Source of the DNA: JANRLJ01 sp034437895
GTDB lineage: Bacteria > Chloroflexota > Anaerolineae > Aggregatilineales > Phototrophicaceae
Assembly: GCA_034437895.1 (NCBI GenBank)
Contig: DAOTTO010000508.1
Coordinates: 1 to 5,680 of the forward strand
Direction of reading: 5' to 3'
Length of the DNA stretch: 5,680 nucleotides
Shown here: positions 1 to 5,405 of the stretch, one piece after another
Layout of the letters: each line of letters opens with the position of its first letter
Numbering within the stretch: the first letter of the stretch is position 1
Translations under genes and position numbers: made by a program
Notes under the pieces: generated by a model
What the model was told of the DNA's origin: nothing
The model's input: only the letters and a program-made list of their open reading frames with translations
Database searches by the model: none

Positions 1-1018
1 CGGATGGGGTAAAGGAAGGCGCGGCAAGATCATCAATCAACAGCGAACCGAGTGTAGCCACAAACGCATCATCGACTTCTCGATTAACCGCCATCGCACA
101 TCCAAAAGCCGACACAGGATCAGACGCGAGTGCTTTAGGGAAGGCTTGGGCGATGGTACTGCCAATCGCTATGCCACATGGCGTAAGATGTTTAACGATG
201 ACGACAGCAGGTTCATCAAAACTGCATACTGCCCGCCATGCCGCGTCCACATCCAGAATATTGGTGTATGACAGGGCTTTGCCGCTTAATAAAGTGCCGC
301 CGAGCGGCCCGCCGCTGCCTTGTTGGCTGTAATAGGCGGCGACTTGATGTGGATTTTCCCCATAACGCAGGGTTTCCACTTTTTTCGTGCCGAGCGAGAG
401 CTTTTCTGGCAGTTCATTCACCACCGCCGACATGCCCGTCATCGTGCCGCGCGAGAGATACGCATGAATCGCCGTATCATAATCGCGGGTATGGGCAAAC
501 GCTTTGATGGCTAGATCGCGCCGAGTCGCCAGATCAATTTCGCCCGCCGCCTTTAAAGACGCGATGATGCGGGTGTAATCCAAAGGGTCGCAGATCACCG
601 CCACATGAAAGAAATTTTTCGCCGCGCCGCGCAAAAGGGTGACACCCCCTATATCAATTTGTTCAACCGCGTCTTGCAGCGTAATGCCTGTTTTGGTGAC
701 GGTTTCTTGAAACGGGTACAGATTGCAGATGACCATATTGATGGGCGCATACCCAAGCCGATTGAGGTCGTCAATATCTTCTTGGCGATCACGGGACAAA
801 ATCCCGGCATGAATCGCTGGATGGAGCGTTTTTACCCGTCCGCCGAGGATTTCAGGGACACCGGTAAGCTGTTCAATCGGGGTAACTTCCAAGCCTGCTT
901 CCCGTAGTGATTTTTCTGTTCCACCGCTGGCGACTAAATCCCAGCCTAAATCAATTAATGTAGAAGCAAAACGTTCAAGATCGGTTTTATCATAAACACT
1001 AAGCAGTGCGCGAGGCAT
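1..1018 (-). CDS. purH: Bifunctional AICAR formyltransferase / IMP cyclohydrolase PurH, 3' end cut off by window edge
   Basis: PurH catalyses the last two steps of de novo purine synthesis in the cytosol: formylation of AICAR by 10-formyl-THF, then ring closure to IMP. The frame is open for 339 codons from the ATG to the window edge; about 180 residues of the transformylase domain are missing compared with the usual 510-530. The IMP cyclohydrolase domain is intact: ALLSVYDKT (4-12), SGGT (31-34), GGRVKTLHP (59-67), NLYPF (99-103) and IDIGG...RGAAKN (121-135). The transformylase part shows RYGENPHQ (218-225), the catalytic Lys-His pair in KHLTPCG (276-282) and DPVSAFG (300-306). Thr replaces the usual Asn in KHxNPCG, and Cys replaces the second Gly of SAFGG; both are mild variants, with no sign of decay. 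The start is supported by an AAGGA 9 nt upstream. It diverges from the NADH dehydrogenase gene. Identification is secure. Confidence 0.97.
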   Translation of the reverse strand, partial: MPRALLSVYDKTDLERFASTLIDLGWDLVASGGTEKSLREAGLEVTPIEQLTGVPEILGGRVKTLHPAIHAGILSRDRQEDIDDLNRLGYAPINMVICNLYPFQETVTKTGITLQDAVEQIDIGGVTLLRGAAKNFFHVAVICDPLDYTRIIASLKAAGEIDLATRRDLAIKAFAHTRDYDTAIHAYLSRGTMTGMSAVVNELPEKLSLGTKKVETLRYGENPHQVAAYYSQQGSGGPLGGTLLSGKALSYTNILDVDAAWRAVCSFDEPAVVIVKHLTPCGIAIGSTIAQAFPKALASDPVSAFGCAMAVNREVDDAFVATLGSLLIDDLAAPSFTPS

Positions 1019-1027
1019 TTTCGATTG

Positions 1028-1032
1028 TCCTT
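1028..1032 (-). promoter_or_regulatory. Ribosome binding site of purH
   Basis: AAGGA on the minus strand, 9 nt before the purH ATG. It supports the chosen start, which also begins the conserved MPRALLSVYDKT N-terminus. Confidence 0.7.
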
Positions 1033-1075
1033 GCTGATAGACGATGTGATAAAGTAGGATTAACTCAACTTTGTG

Positions 1076-1103
1076 ATTATAACGTGCTGGTCAGCATTGT
1101 CCA
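1076..1103 (-). promoter_or_regulatory. Putative sigma-70-type promoter of purH
   Basis: On the minus strand, TGGACA (1103-1098) and a perfect TATAAT (1081-1076) are separated by 16 bp. Transcription would start near 1069 and give a leader of about 50 nt. A TCACAA half-site (plus-strand TTGTGA, 1071-1076) directly abuts the -10 box; it has no partner arm, so it is weak as an operator. A second possible purH promoter lies farther upstream: TTGACA (1141-1136), 17 bp, CTTTAT (1118-1113), with a poor -10. No guanine-riboswitch-like or other structured leader was recognised. Confidence 0.55.
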
Positions 1104-1133
1104 TTCCTTGATATAAAGTTGTGGAATTTTACG

Positions 1134-1149
1134 ATTGTCAAGTGACAAT
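1134..1149. promoter_or_regulatory. Perfect palindrome ATTGTCA-AG-TGACAAT in the purH/ndh divergent region
   Basis: Two perfect 7-base arms flank a 2-base spacer. Its centre (1141.5) lies 30 bp from the centre of the first TGTGA-N6-TCACA operator (1171.5), which in turn lies 28 bp from the second (1199.5). The three symmetric elements are therefore spaced at roughly three helical turns. The arm TTGTCA resembles the TTGTGA arm of the other two, but the spacer is shorter. Read on the minus strand it contains TTGACA (1141-1136), so it may partly reflect an upstream purH -35 element. The binding protein is unknown. Confidence 0.45.
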
Positions 1150-1162
1150 TATCAAGTCTAAA

Positions 1163-1180
1163 TTGTGATTTTTGTCACAA
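1163..1180. promoter_or_regulatory. Distal Rex-like (or CRP/FNR-family) operator, TTGTGA-N6-TCACAA
   Basis: The sequence TTGTGATTTTTGTCACAA has perfect 6-base inverted arms around a 6-base AT-rich spacer. The Rex consensus in Gram-positive bacteria is close to TTGTGAAWWWWTTCACAA; this site has all arm bases but not the inner A/T pair. It overlaps the -35 region expected for the TATAAT at 1197-1202. The same half-sites (TGTGA-N6-TCACA) also fit CRP, so the regulator is inferred from the target gene, an NADH dehydrogenase. Confidence 0.65.
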
Positions 1181-1190
1181 ATTAAAAAGA

Positions 1191-1208
1191 ATGTGATATA
1201 ATTCACAA
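1191..1208. promoter_or_regulatory. Proximal Rex-like (or CRP/FNR-family) operator with the -10 box as its spacer
   Basis: The sequence ATGTGATATAATTCACAA contains perfect TGTGA/TCACA arms (1192-1207). The 6-base spacer is exactly TATAAT. A protein bound here would cover the -10 element, so repression is the natural reading. It differs from the Rex consensus TTGTGAAWWWWTTCACAA at only two positions (first base A, seventh base T). It lies 28 bp centre to centre from the distal site. Confidence 0.68.
1194..1202 (+). promoter_or_regulatory. Extended -10 promoter of the NADH dehydrogenase gene
   Basis: TGA-TATAAT matches the extended -10 form (TGn plus a perfect hexamer), which needs little from the -35. 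Possible -35 hexamers are GTCACA (1174-1179, 17-bp spacer) and TTGTCA (1172-1177, 19-bp spacer); both fall inside the distal operator. The start site would be near 1209, leaving a short leader of about 23 nt that carries the ribosome binding site. Confidence 0.62.
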
Positions 1209-1215
1209 TATTAGT

Positions 1216-1222
1216 GGAGGAG
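1216..1222 (+). promoter_or_regulatory. Strong ribosome binding site GGAGGAG deciding the ndh start
   Basis: GGAGGAG ends 9 nt before the ATG at 1232. The frame is also open from a GTG at 1214, but that codon overlaps this Shine-Dalgarno sequence, so the ATG is the real start. Confidence 0.85.
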
Positions 1223-1231
1223 AATCTCATT

Positions 1232-2551
1232 ATGACCATACAGCCAAAAGTTATCATCATTGGGGCGGGTTTCGGCGGGTTATTCGCCGCCCGTAAGCTC
1301 ATTCAGCAGTCCGTCGATATTCTCATGATTGACCGAAATAACTTCCACACCTTTACGCCGCTGCTTTATCAAGTGGCGACTTGCGGGCTTGATCCAAGCC
1401 AAATCGCTTATCCCGTCCGCAGCATATTCCGCCGTAAGCAAAATATCCGCTTTATGTTGGGTGAAGTGACCGAAATCGACCCTAGCAACAAGCAGATTAC
1501 TGTAAATTCAAATGGAGAAGCGCGGCAAGAAGTCTATGATTATTTGATTATTGCGGCTGGCAGCGTGACGAATTTTTTTACGCCGCAAATCGAACAAGCT
1601 GCTTTTGGCCTCAAAAGCCTGTCCGATGCGGTTGTACTCAGAAACCACATTCTGAAATTGTTCGAGAAAGCCGATTGGACGGACGACCCTCTAGAACGTG
1701 AAGCGTTGATGACTTTGGTGGTCGTGGGCGGCGGGCCAACCGGACTGGAAACAGCCGGTGCGCTGTATGAGCTATACAACTTCGTGCTAGGGCAAGAGTA
1801 TGAAGGTAAACGCCGAATCAAAGCGCGGGTGATTCTCGTCGAGGCGGCGGCAAATCTGCTGCTGGCCTATCCTGATAAATTGCAGCAGGCAGCCCTGCGC
1901 CAACTCCAATCGCTGGGTGTAGAAGTTATCTTAGGTCAAGCAGTCGAAGAAACGGCGGACGATCATATTCGCTTAAAAAATGGCGAGATCATCAAAACGC
2001 ATACGCTTGTGTGGGCGGCAGGAGTCAAAGGTTCACCTTTAGCGTCCCTGCTTGGTGTGGAATTGCAGCGCGGGGGTAGGATTCCTGTCGAGCCGACGAT
2101 GCGTGTGATTGGGCTTGATAACGTTTACGCGGTTGGGGATATTGCCTATTTGGTCGATCCGAAAGGTCAGCCCTATGCCCAAGTGATTCAAGTCGCGCAG
2201 CAGCAGGGCAAACTGGTCGCACACAATATTGCTCAGCACCGTGCAGAGCAGTCGGAAGAAAAATTTGTCTACAAAGACCTCGGCATTATGGCGACGATTG
2301 GACGCAGAAGGGCAGTAGCGTGGCTGTACTACAAAATCCAATTGACGGGATTTGTCGGCTGGGTAGCATGGTTGGGTTTACATTTGATCTGGTTAATGGG
2401 CTTCCGCAACCGATTGAACGTGTTGGTCAATTGGACGTGGAATTATCTCACGTATGATCGCTCGGTGCGGATTATCTTGGAACGCGATGCTGATGATCGC
2501 CTCAAGGAGGAAGATCACCGTCATAAGGTGGAGGTTTTGGGCGGGGACTAA
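1232..2551 (+). CDS. ndh: Type II NADH:quinone oxidoreductase (NDH-2), single-subunit flavoprotein
   Basis: NDH-2 oxidises NADH and reduces membrane quinone without pumping protons; it is a peripheral protein on the cytoplasmic face. The 439-residue product has the family's usual length and order: FAD dinucleotide fold GAGFGGL (11-17), NADH-binding GGGPTG (166-171) followed by LETAGAL, VWAAGV, second FAD motif VYAVGDIA (298-305), and the quinone-site signature AQVIQVAQQQG (316-326). A hydrophobic, Trp-rich stretch (about 373-391) followed by GFRNRLNVLVNW and TYDRSVRII is the usual C-terminal membrane anchor. A charged tail of about 22 residues (RDADDRLKEEDHRHK...) follows. All binding motifs are intact. 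The gene is monocistronic by position, divergent from purH and convergent with the SDR. The overlapping TGTGA-N6-TCACA operators point to redox-controlled repression. Confidence 0.95.
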   Translation: MTIQPKVIIIGAGFGGLFAARKLIQQSVDILMIDRNNFHTFTPLLYQVATCGLDPSQIAYPVRSIFRRKQNIRFMLGEVTEIDPSNKQITVNSNGEARQEVYDYLIIAAGSVTNFFTPQIEQAAFGLKSLSDAVVLRNHILKLFEKADWTDDPLEREALMTLVVVGGGPTGLETAGALYELYNFVLGQEYEGKRRIKARVILVEAAANLLLAYPDKLQQAALRQLQSLGVEVILGQAVEETADDHIRLKNGEIIKTHTLVWAAGVKGSPLASLLGVELQRGGRIPVEPTMRVIGLDNVYAVGDIAYLVDPKGQPYAQVIQVAQQQGKLVAHNIAQHRAEQSEEKFVYKDLGIMATIGRRRAVAWLYYKIQLTGFVGWVAWLGLHLIWLMGFRNRLNVLVNWTWNYLTYDRSVRIILERDADDRLKEEDHRHKVEVLGGD

Positions 2552-2595
2552 AGTGCATCGCGATGCGGTTAAGCACATATAGAGGTGTACCTGAC
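2552..2595. other. Convergent gap between ndh and the SDR gene; no clear terminator
   Basis: This 44-bp gap separates two genes that converge. It contains the 12-bp palindrome GCATCGCGATGC (2555-2566) and a short AGGT-GT-ACCT repeat (2583-2592). Neither is followed by a T-run on either strand, so an intrinsic terminator is not supported. Read-through or factor-dependent termination is possible. Confidence 0.5.
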
Positions 2596-3354
2596 CTATG
2601 GCATTTGCCGAGCATAAATTTGTTGATACAAGCGCCCGAAGAGCGAGAAAACCCGGCTTATCGACCAGAAAACGCGAAAGATGACCGACGGATGAACCGA
2701 GTTTCGGTCATTTTTTAGTCCCGCCATAATACGCCTTGCGACATAATCAGCCGTTTGTGCGGGAAACGGCAAAGGCGTACTGCCGCTGGCACGACTAAAA
2801 AAATTCGTCCGGGTGGCAATCGGATAGACCAGCATTAATCGCCCTGGAGTAGGAAGTTCAAAGCGATAGGCTTCGGCAAAGCGATCTAACGCGGCTTTGG
2901 TCGCAGAATAATAGGCATACCCTGGCACTGCCAGATAGCTCATGGCAGAAGCTGTGATGACAACACAATAAGGGCGGTTATCCGTGTGCAAATCGCGCAT
3001 TTTGACAGCGGCATAAAGCGGTGAATAGACGTTCACGCGGAAAATTGCATCAATATGCGCCCAATCTGCAGCGCCAATTTTCTCATAATAGGCGAATCCT
3101 GCGTTGGCAATGAAAAGATCAATCCCGCCCATTTTTTCTAGGGCAAACGCAAATAAGCGATCAACTTCTGACTGTTGACCCAAATCCGCTGTAAGCGGTA
3201 TGATGTCCGCTTTAGACGGCGCGAAATTCGCCTCGAATGGGTTCAAATCGACGGCAATAATTTGGGCAGGATAATTTACCAGTTGAATCAGCAGTGCTTT
3301 TCCTATCCCTGATGCTGCCCCCGTCAGGACGATGCGCTTGCCCTCAAGATTCAT
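2596..3354 (-). CDS. Short-chain dehydrogenase/reductase (classical SDR), substrate unknown
   Basis: This 252-residue protein is a typical classical-SDR Rossmann oxidoreductase that interconverts an alcohol and a carbonyl using NAD(H) or NADP(H). Visible motifs are the cofactor loop TGAASGIG (11-18), Asp36 at the end of beta-2 (VDLN, which favours NAD(H)), NAG (84-86), Asn109 in RVNVYS, and the catalytic Ser136, Tyr149 and Lys153 (YSATK). The usual PG after the active site is replaced by PI in YPIATRTNFF (177-186). The last 30 residues are rich in Phe, Val, Ile and Arg (about 224-248) and may form an amphipathic helix touching a membrane or partner. Its ATG overlaps the stop of the decarboxylase-like gene (ATGA), and TAAGG lies 7 nt upstream, so translational coupling is likely. 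Family assignment is firm; the substrate cannot be named. Confidence 0.92.
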   Translation of the reverse strand: MNLEGKRIVLTGAASGIGKALLIQLVNYPAQIIAVDLNPFEANFAPSKADIIPLTADLGQQSEVDRLFAFALEKMGGIDLFIANAGFAYYEKIGAADWAHIDAIFRVNVYSPLYAAVKMRDLHTDNRPYCVVITASAMSYLAVPGYAYYSATKAALDRFAEAYRFELPTPGRLMLVYPIATRTNFFSRASGSTPLPFPAQTADYVARRIMAGLKNDRNSVHPSVIFRVFWSISRVFSLFGRLYQQIYARQMP

Positions 3355-4016
3355 ACTACTGCCTTACCCGCTTGGATTTGAGGGACAGGAAAGACCATCT
3401 TAAATTCATGAGCGCGAATCACAGACAGCGGTTTAATTGCTTTAAAATCGGGGAAATAGCGGTCATCAATGGCGATGCTGACGAGTTTCCCTAAGCCGAC
3501 CCACCCCGTCGCGTGGGGGCGCGTAATCATCGTCTTATCATGCTGCTGCTGCACAAGCGATAAATTAAGCGGCATGATTCGGCTGTTAATGGGAATTTTT
3601 ATGGCGTTGGATTTGAATGTCGCGGCAAGAAATGTCTGTCCATCGCGTCCGATAGTGATATTTTGGCTGCCGTCGGGTCGTGAATCAACTATAAAATTTG
3701 CCAGTTCCTTCGGGAGTCCCCAATTTTCTTGTCCGTTGACGACACTTTCAATCGTCGAGACATAAATTTTGGTGATAGAATAACGCTTGCTGCCGCCGTA
3801 ATCGAATAGGCCGGGAATAAAGAGGAGTTCATGGTATGGGCCAACATCAGATTGATGATAATCCACCAGCATCACCGCCCCAAACCCGCCTTGATAATGT
3901 TTCTCCAAAAACGGAGGGATGAATCCATTCGATAAAACAAAATCACGCGGAAATTTAAATATCAAAATAAATCCGTTCCCGACTAAATTCCAAGGTGGTG
4001 CGGTGATGTTCATCAT
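3351..4016 (-). CDS. Acetoacetate decarboxylase-like family protein
   Basis: This 221-residue protein resembles the acetoacetate decarboxylase (ADC) superfamily. These cytosolic enzymes use a Schiff-base lysine to decarboxylate 3-keto acids, and some members instead catalyse aldolase/dehydratase chemistry. Recognisable segments are PPW near the N-terminus, GPYHELLFIPG (59-69, with a Glu63 likely in the active site), YSITKIYVST and the hallmark NGQENWGLPKELANF (94-108). Lys103 in PKEL is the probable Schiff-base residue; the second lysine of the clostridial PKKL motif is replaced by Glu104. That argues against assuming true acetoacetate decarboxylase activity. Two adjacent ATGs are possible starts (4016 or 4013), 5 and 8 nt from an AAAGG. 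The gene lies 8 nt after rarA and overlaps the SDR gene by 4 bases, suggesting joint action with the SDR. Confidence 0.85.
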   Translation of the reverse strand: MMNITAPPWNLVGNGFILIFKFPRDFVLSNGFIPPFLEKHYQGGFGAVMLVDYHQSDVGPYHELLFIPGLFDYGGSKRYSITKIYVSTIESVVNGQENWGLPKELANFIVDSRPDGSQNITIGRDGQTFLAATFKSNAIKIPINSRIMPLNLSLVQQQHDKTMITRPHATGWVGLGKLVSIAIDDRYFPDFKAIKPLSVIRAHEFKMVFPVPQIQAGKAVV

Positions 4017-4021
4017 GATGA

Positions 4022-4026
4022 CCTTT
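4022..4026 (-). promoter_or_regulatory. Ribosome binding site of the ADC-like gene, overlapping the rarA stop codon
   Basis: Minus strand reads TAAAGG: the TAA (4027-4025) ends rarA, and AAAGG (4026-4022) is the Shine-Dalgarno of the next gene. Ribosomes finishing rarA would stop on this site, which favours translational coupling. Confidence 0.65.
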
Positions 4027-5269
4027 ATAATTTGTTTCGGCGCAGGTAACGATGAGTGTTAATCTTTTCTGGCAATAGGCTTTCACCTTCTGCTCCGGGC
4101 TTTCCATACCCTAGTTCTTTCATCAACTGCGTTGGTGCATTGCGAAGCTGCATCGGAATCTCTAAATTGCCGTAGCGATTCACATCTTCTAAGGCTTCAA
4201 AAAAGCCATCGTAAGACGAGCGATCTTTGCTCGCAAGCGCGAGATAAGCTGTCCCGTGTGCCAAATTGATCTGACATTCCGGGTAGCCAATGAGGGTTAC
4301 AGCTTGGAAAACGGCATTAGCAACGACTAGCGCTGTCGGCTGCGCTAACCCAATATCCTCGCTGGCGAAGATCACCATCCGGCGGGCGATAAAGACGGGA
4401 TCTTCCCCGGCGGCAACCATACGCGCTAGATAGTAAAGCGCCGCATCCGCATCGCCAGCCCGCATACTTTTGATATAGGCGCTGATTGTGTTGTAATGTT
4501 CTTCTTGGGCTTTATCATAACGCAAATGCTTGGATTGTAGGGCGTTTTTGAGGTTATCAAGTGTGATGACGCGCTCACTCTGAGCATTCTCATCTTGTTT
4601 GGCGTACAAGCCGACAACGGCTTCTAACAAATTCAGCGCGTGGCGACCATCGCCGTTGGCATACGCCGCCAGAAAATCAGCCGCATCATCCAGCAAATAT
4701 ACCTCTAAGATTTCCGCGCCGCGTTGGATGACTTCGTGGACTTCCGCTTCAGATAGCGATTGCAAGACAAAAACTTGGCAGCGTGAAAGCAATGCAGCGA
4801 TCACTTCAAAACTGGGATTTTCGGTTGTCGCACCAATCAATGTCACCGTGCCATCTTCGACATAGGGCAGTAGAAAATCCTGTTGGGCTTTATTAAAGCG
4901 GTGAATTTCGTCCAGAAAAAGCAAAATGCCGCGCTTTTGTGTCTGCGGCGTTTTTGCGCGGAGCAGTTTTTCCATCGGCGAGTCTTCGGCTTGGGCGGCA
5001 GTGACGAGTTCGCGGATGTCATTTTTGCTAGCGGAAACTGCCGAAAGCTGAATAAAGTTCATGTCGGTTTGGCCAGCGATGATGCGGGCTAAGGTCGTCT
5101 TACCGACACCGGGCGGCCCCCAAAGAATCATGGAGTGAACACTTTTATTTTTTATGGCTTGATAGAGGGGTTTGTCTTCACCGACCAAATGCGATTGACC
5201 GATGAAGTCCCCTAAAGAAGTCGGGCGGATTCGATCCGCAAGTGGTTGGGTGGTGGTTTTTGTTTGCAT
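4025..5269 (-). CDS. rarA: RarA/MgsA replication-associated recombination AAA+ ATPase
   Basis: RarA (MgsA, homologue of eukaryotic WRNIP1/Mgs1) is a clamp-loader-related tetrameric ATPase that acts at stalled replication forks and single-strand gaps. The 414-residue product shows the whole family layout: DRIRPTSLGDFIGQ (12-25), Walker A GPPGVGKT (51-58), Walker B FLDEIHRF (118-125), sensor 1 GATTENPSFE (146-155), probable arginine finger in LLSR (Arg163), sensor 2 GDGRHALNLLE (206-216), and the C-terminal tetramerisation domain with HYNTISAYIKSMR (258-270), LARMVAAGEDPVFIARR (281-297) and LRNAPTQLMKELGYGKPG. Start choice: the frame can be extended to a TTG at 5287, but the ATG at 5269 fits the family N-terminus. 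There is no Shine-Dalgarno before it; a promoter ending 8 bp upstream suggests a leaderless mRNA. It is the first gene of the block rarA, ADC-like, SDR. Confidence 0.96.
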   Translation of the reverse strand: MQTKTTTQPLADRIRPTSLGDFIGQSHLVGEDKPLYQAIKNKSVHSMILWGPPGVGKTTLARIIAGQTDMNFIQLSAVSASKNDIRELVTAAQAEDSPMEKLLRAKTPQTQKRGILLFLDEIHRFNKAQQDFLLPYVEDGTVTLIGATTENPSFEVIAALLSRCQVFVLQSLSEAEVHEVIQRGAEILEVYLLDDAADFLAAYANGDGRHALNLLEAVVGLYAKQDENAQSERVITLDNLKNALQSKHLRYDKAQEEHYNTISAYIKSMRAGDADAALYYLARMVAAGEDPVFIARRMVIFASEDIGLAQPTALVVANAVFQAVTLIGYPECQINLAHGTAYLALASKDRSSYDGFFEALEDVNRYGNLEIPMQLRNAPTQLMKELGYGKPGAEGESLLPEKINTHRYLRRNKL

Positions 5270-5277
5270 ATAGGCAG

Positions 5278-5306
5278 AGTATCGCAAAGATTTAACAGGC
5301 GGTCAA
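5278..5306 (-). promoter_or_regulatory. Putative promoter of rarA giving a leaderless transcript
   Basis: On the minus strand, TTGACC (5306-5301), a 17-bp spacer and GATACT (5283-5278) form a good sigma-70-type promoter. Only 8 bases (CTGCCTAT) separate the -10 from the rarA ATG. The predicted start therefore falls at or within a few bases of the start codon. No Shine-Dalgarno is visible. Confidence 0.55.
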
Positions 5307-5357
5307 TGTTGTTTCGCTTGTCGTTATCGAGTCGCCTGTGTTACAACTTGCCAAAGT

Positions 5358-5375
5358 GATAAGGCAAGCCTTATC
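5358..5375. promoter_or_regulatory. 18-bp palindrome GATAAGGC-AA-GCCTTATC upstream of gpmI
   Basis: Two perfect 8-base arms flank AA, centred 39 bp before the gpmI ATG. A weak promoter candidate TTGCCA (5348-5353), 17 bp, TTATCC (5371-5376) would place the palindrome over its spacer and -10, as expected for a repressor operator. In RNA it could form a hairpin. An alternative hairpin pairs CTTGCC (5347-5352) with GGCAAG (5363-5368) and excludes the first. No T-run follows, so it is not an intrinsic terminator. The regulator is unknown. Confidence 0.5.
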
Positions 5376-5391
5376 CACAATCTCGATTAAT

Positions 5392-5397
5392 AAGGAG
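5392..5397 (+). promoter_or_regulatory. Ribosome binding site of gpmI
   Basis: AAGGAG lies 8 nt before the ATG at 5406. A TTG immediately before the ATG is in frame and 5 nt from this site, but the ATG has better spacing and start strength. Confidence 0.8.
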
Positions 5398-5405
5398 TCA
5401 GGTTG

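Noticed and set aside
605..907. Plus-strand open frame of 100 codons inside purH
   Set aside because: It lies on the opposite strand to an intact, motif-rich purH frame and has no recognisable protein features; it is a shadow.
1163..1208. Calling the two TGTGA-N6-TCACA sites CRP activator sites outright
   Set aside because: The half-sites fit CRP, but one site covers the -10 box, where an activator cannot work, and the target is an NADH-oxidising enzyme; Rex is the better first hypothesis, with CRP/FNR kept as an alternative.
1214..1231. GTG start giving six extra N-terminal residues on NDH-2
   Set aside because: The GTG overlaps the GGAGGAG ribosome binding site that serves the ATG at 1232, and the conserved flavoprotein start fits the ATG.
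2504..2510. Perfect AAGGAGG Shine-Dalgarno-like sequence near the end of ndh
   Set aside because: No start codon with suitable spacing leads to an open frame after it; it simply encodes the charged tail of NDH-2.
2555..2566. GCATCGCGATGC as a bidirectional terminator
   Set aside because: The palindrome has no natural loop in RNA and no T-run on either side.
5270..5287. TTG start extending RarA by six residues
   Set aside because: The extension overlaps the predicted -10 element, has no Shine-Dalgarno and adds residues not expected in the family.
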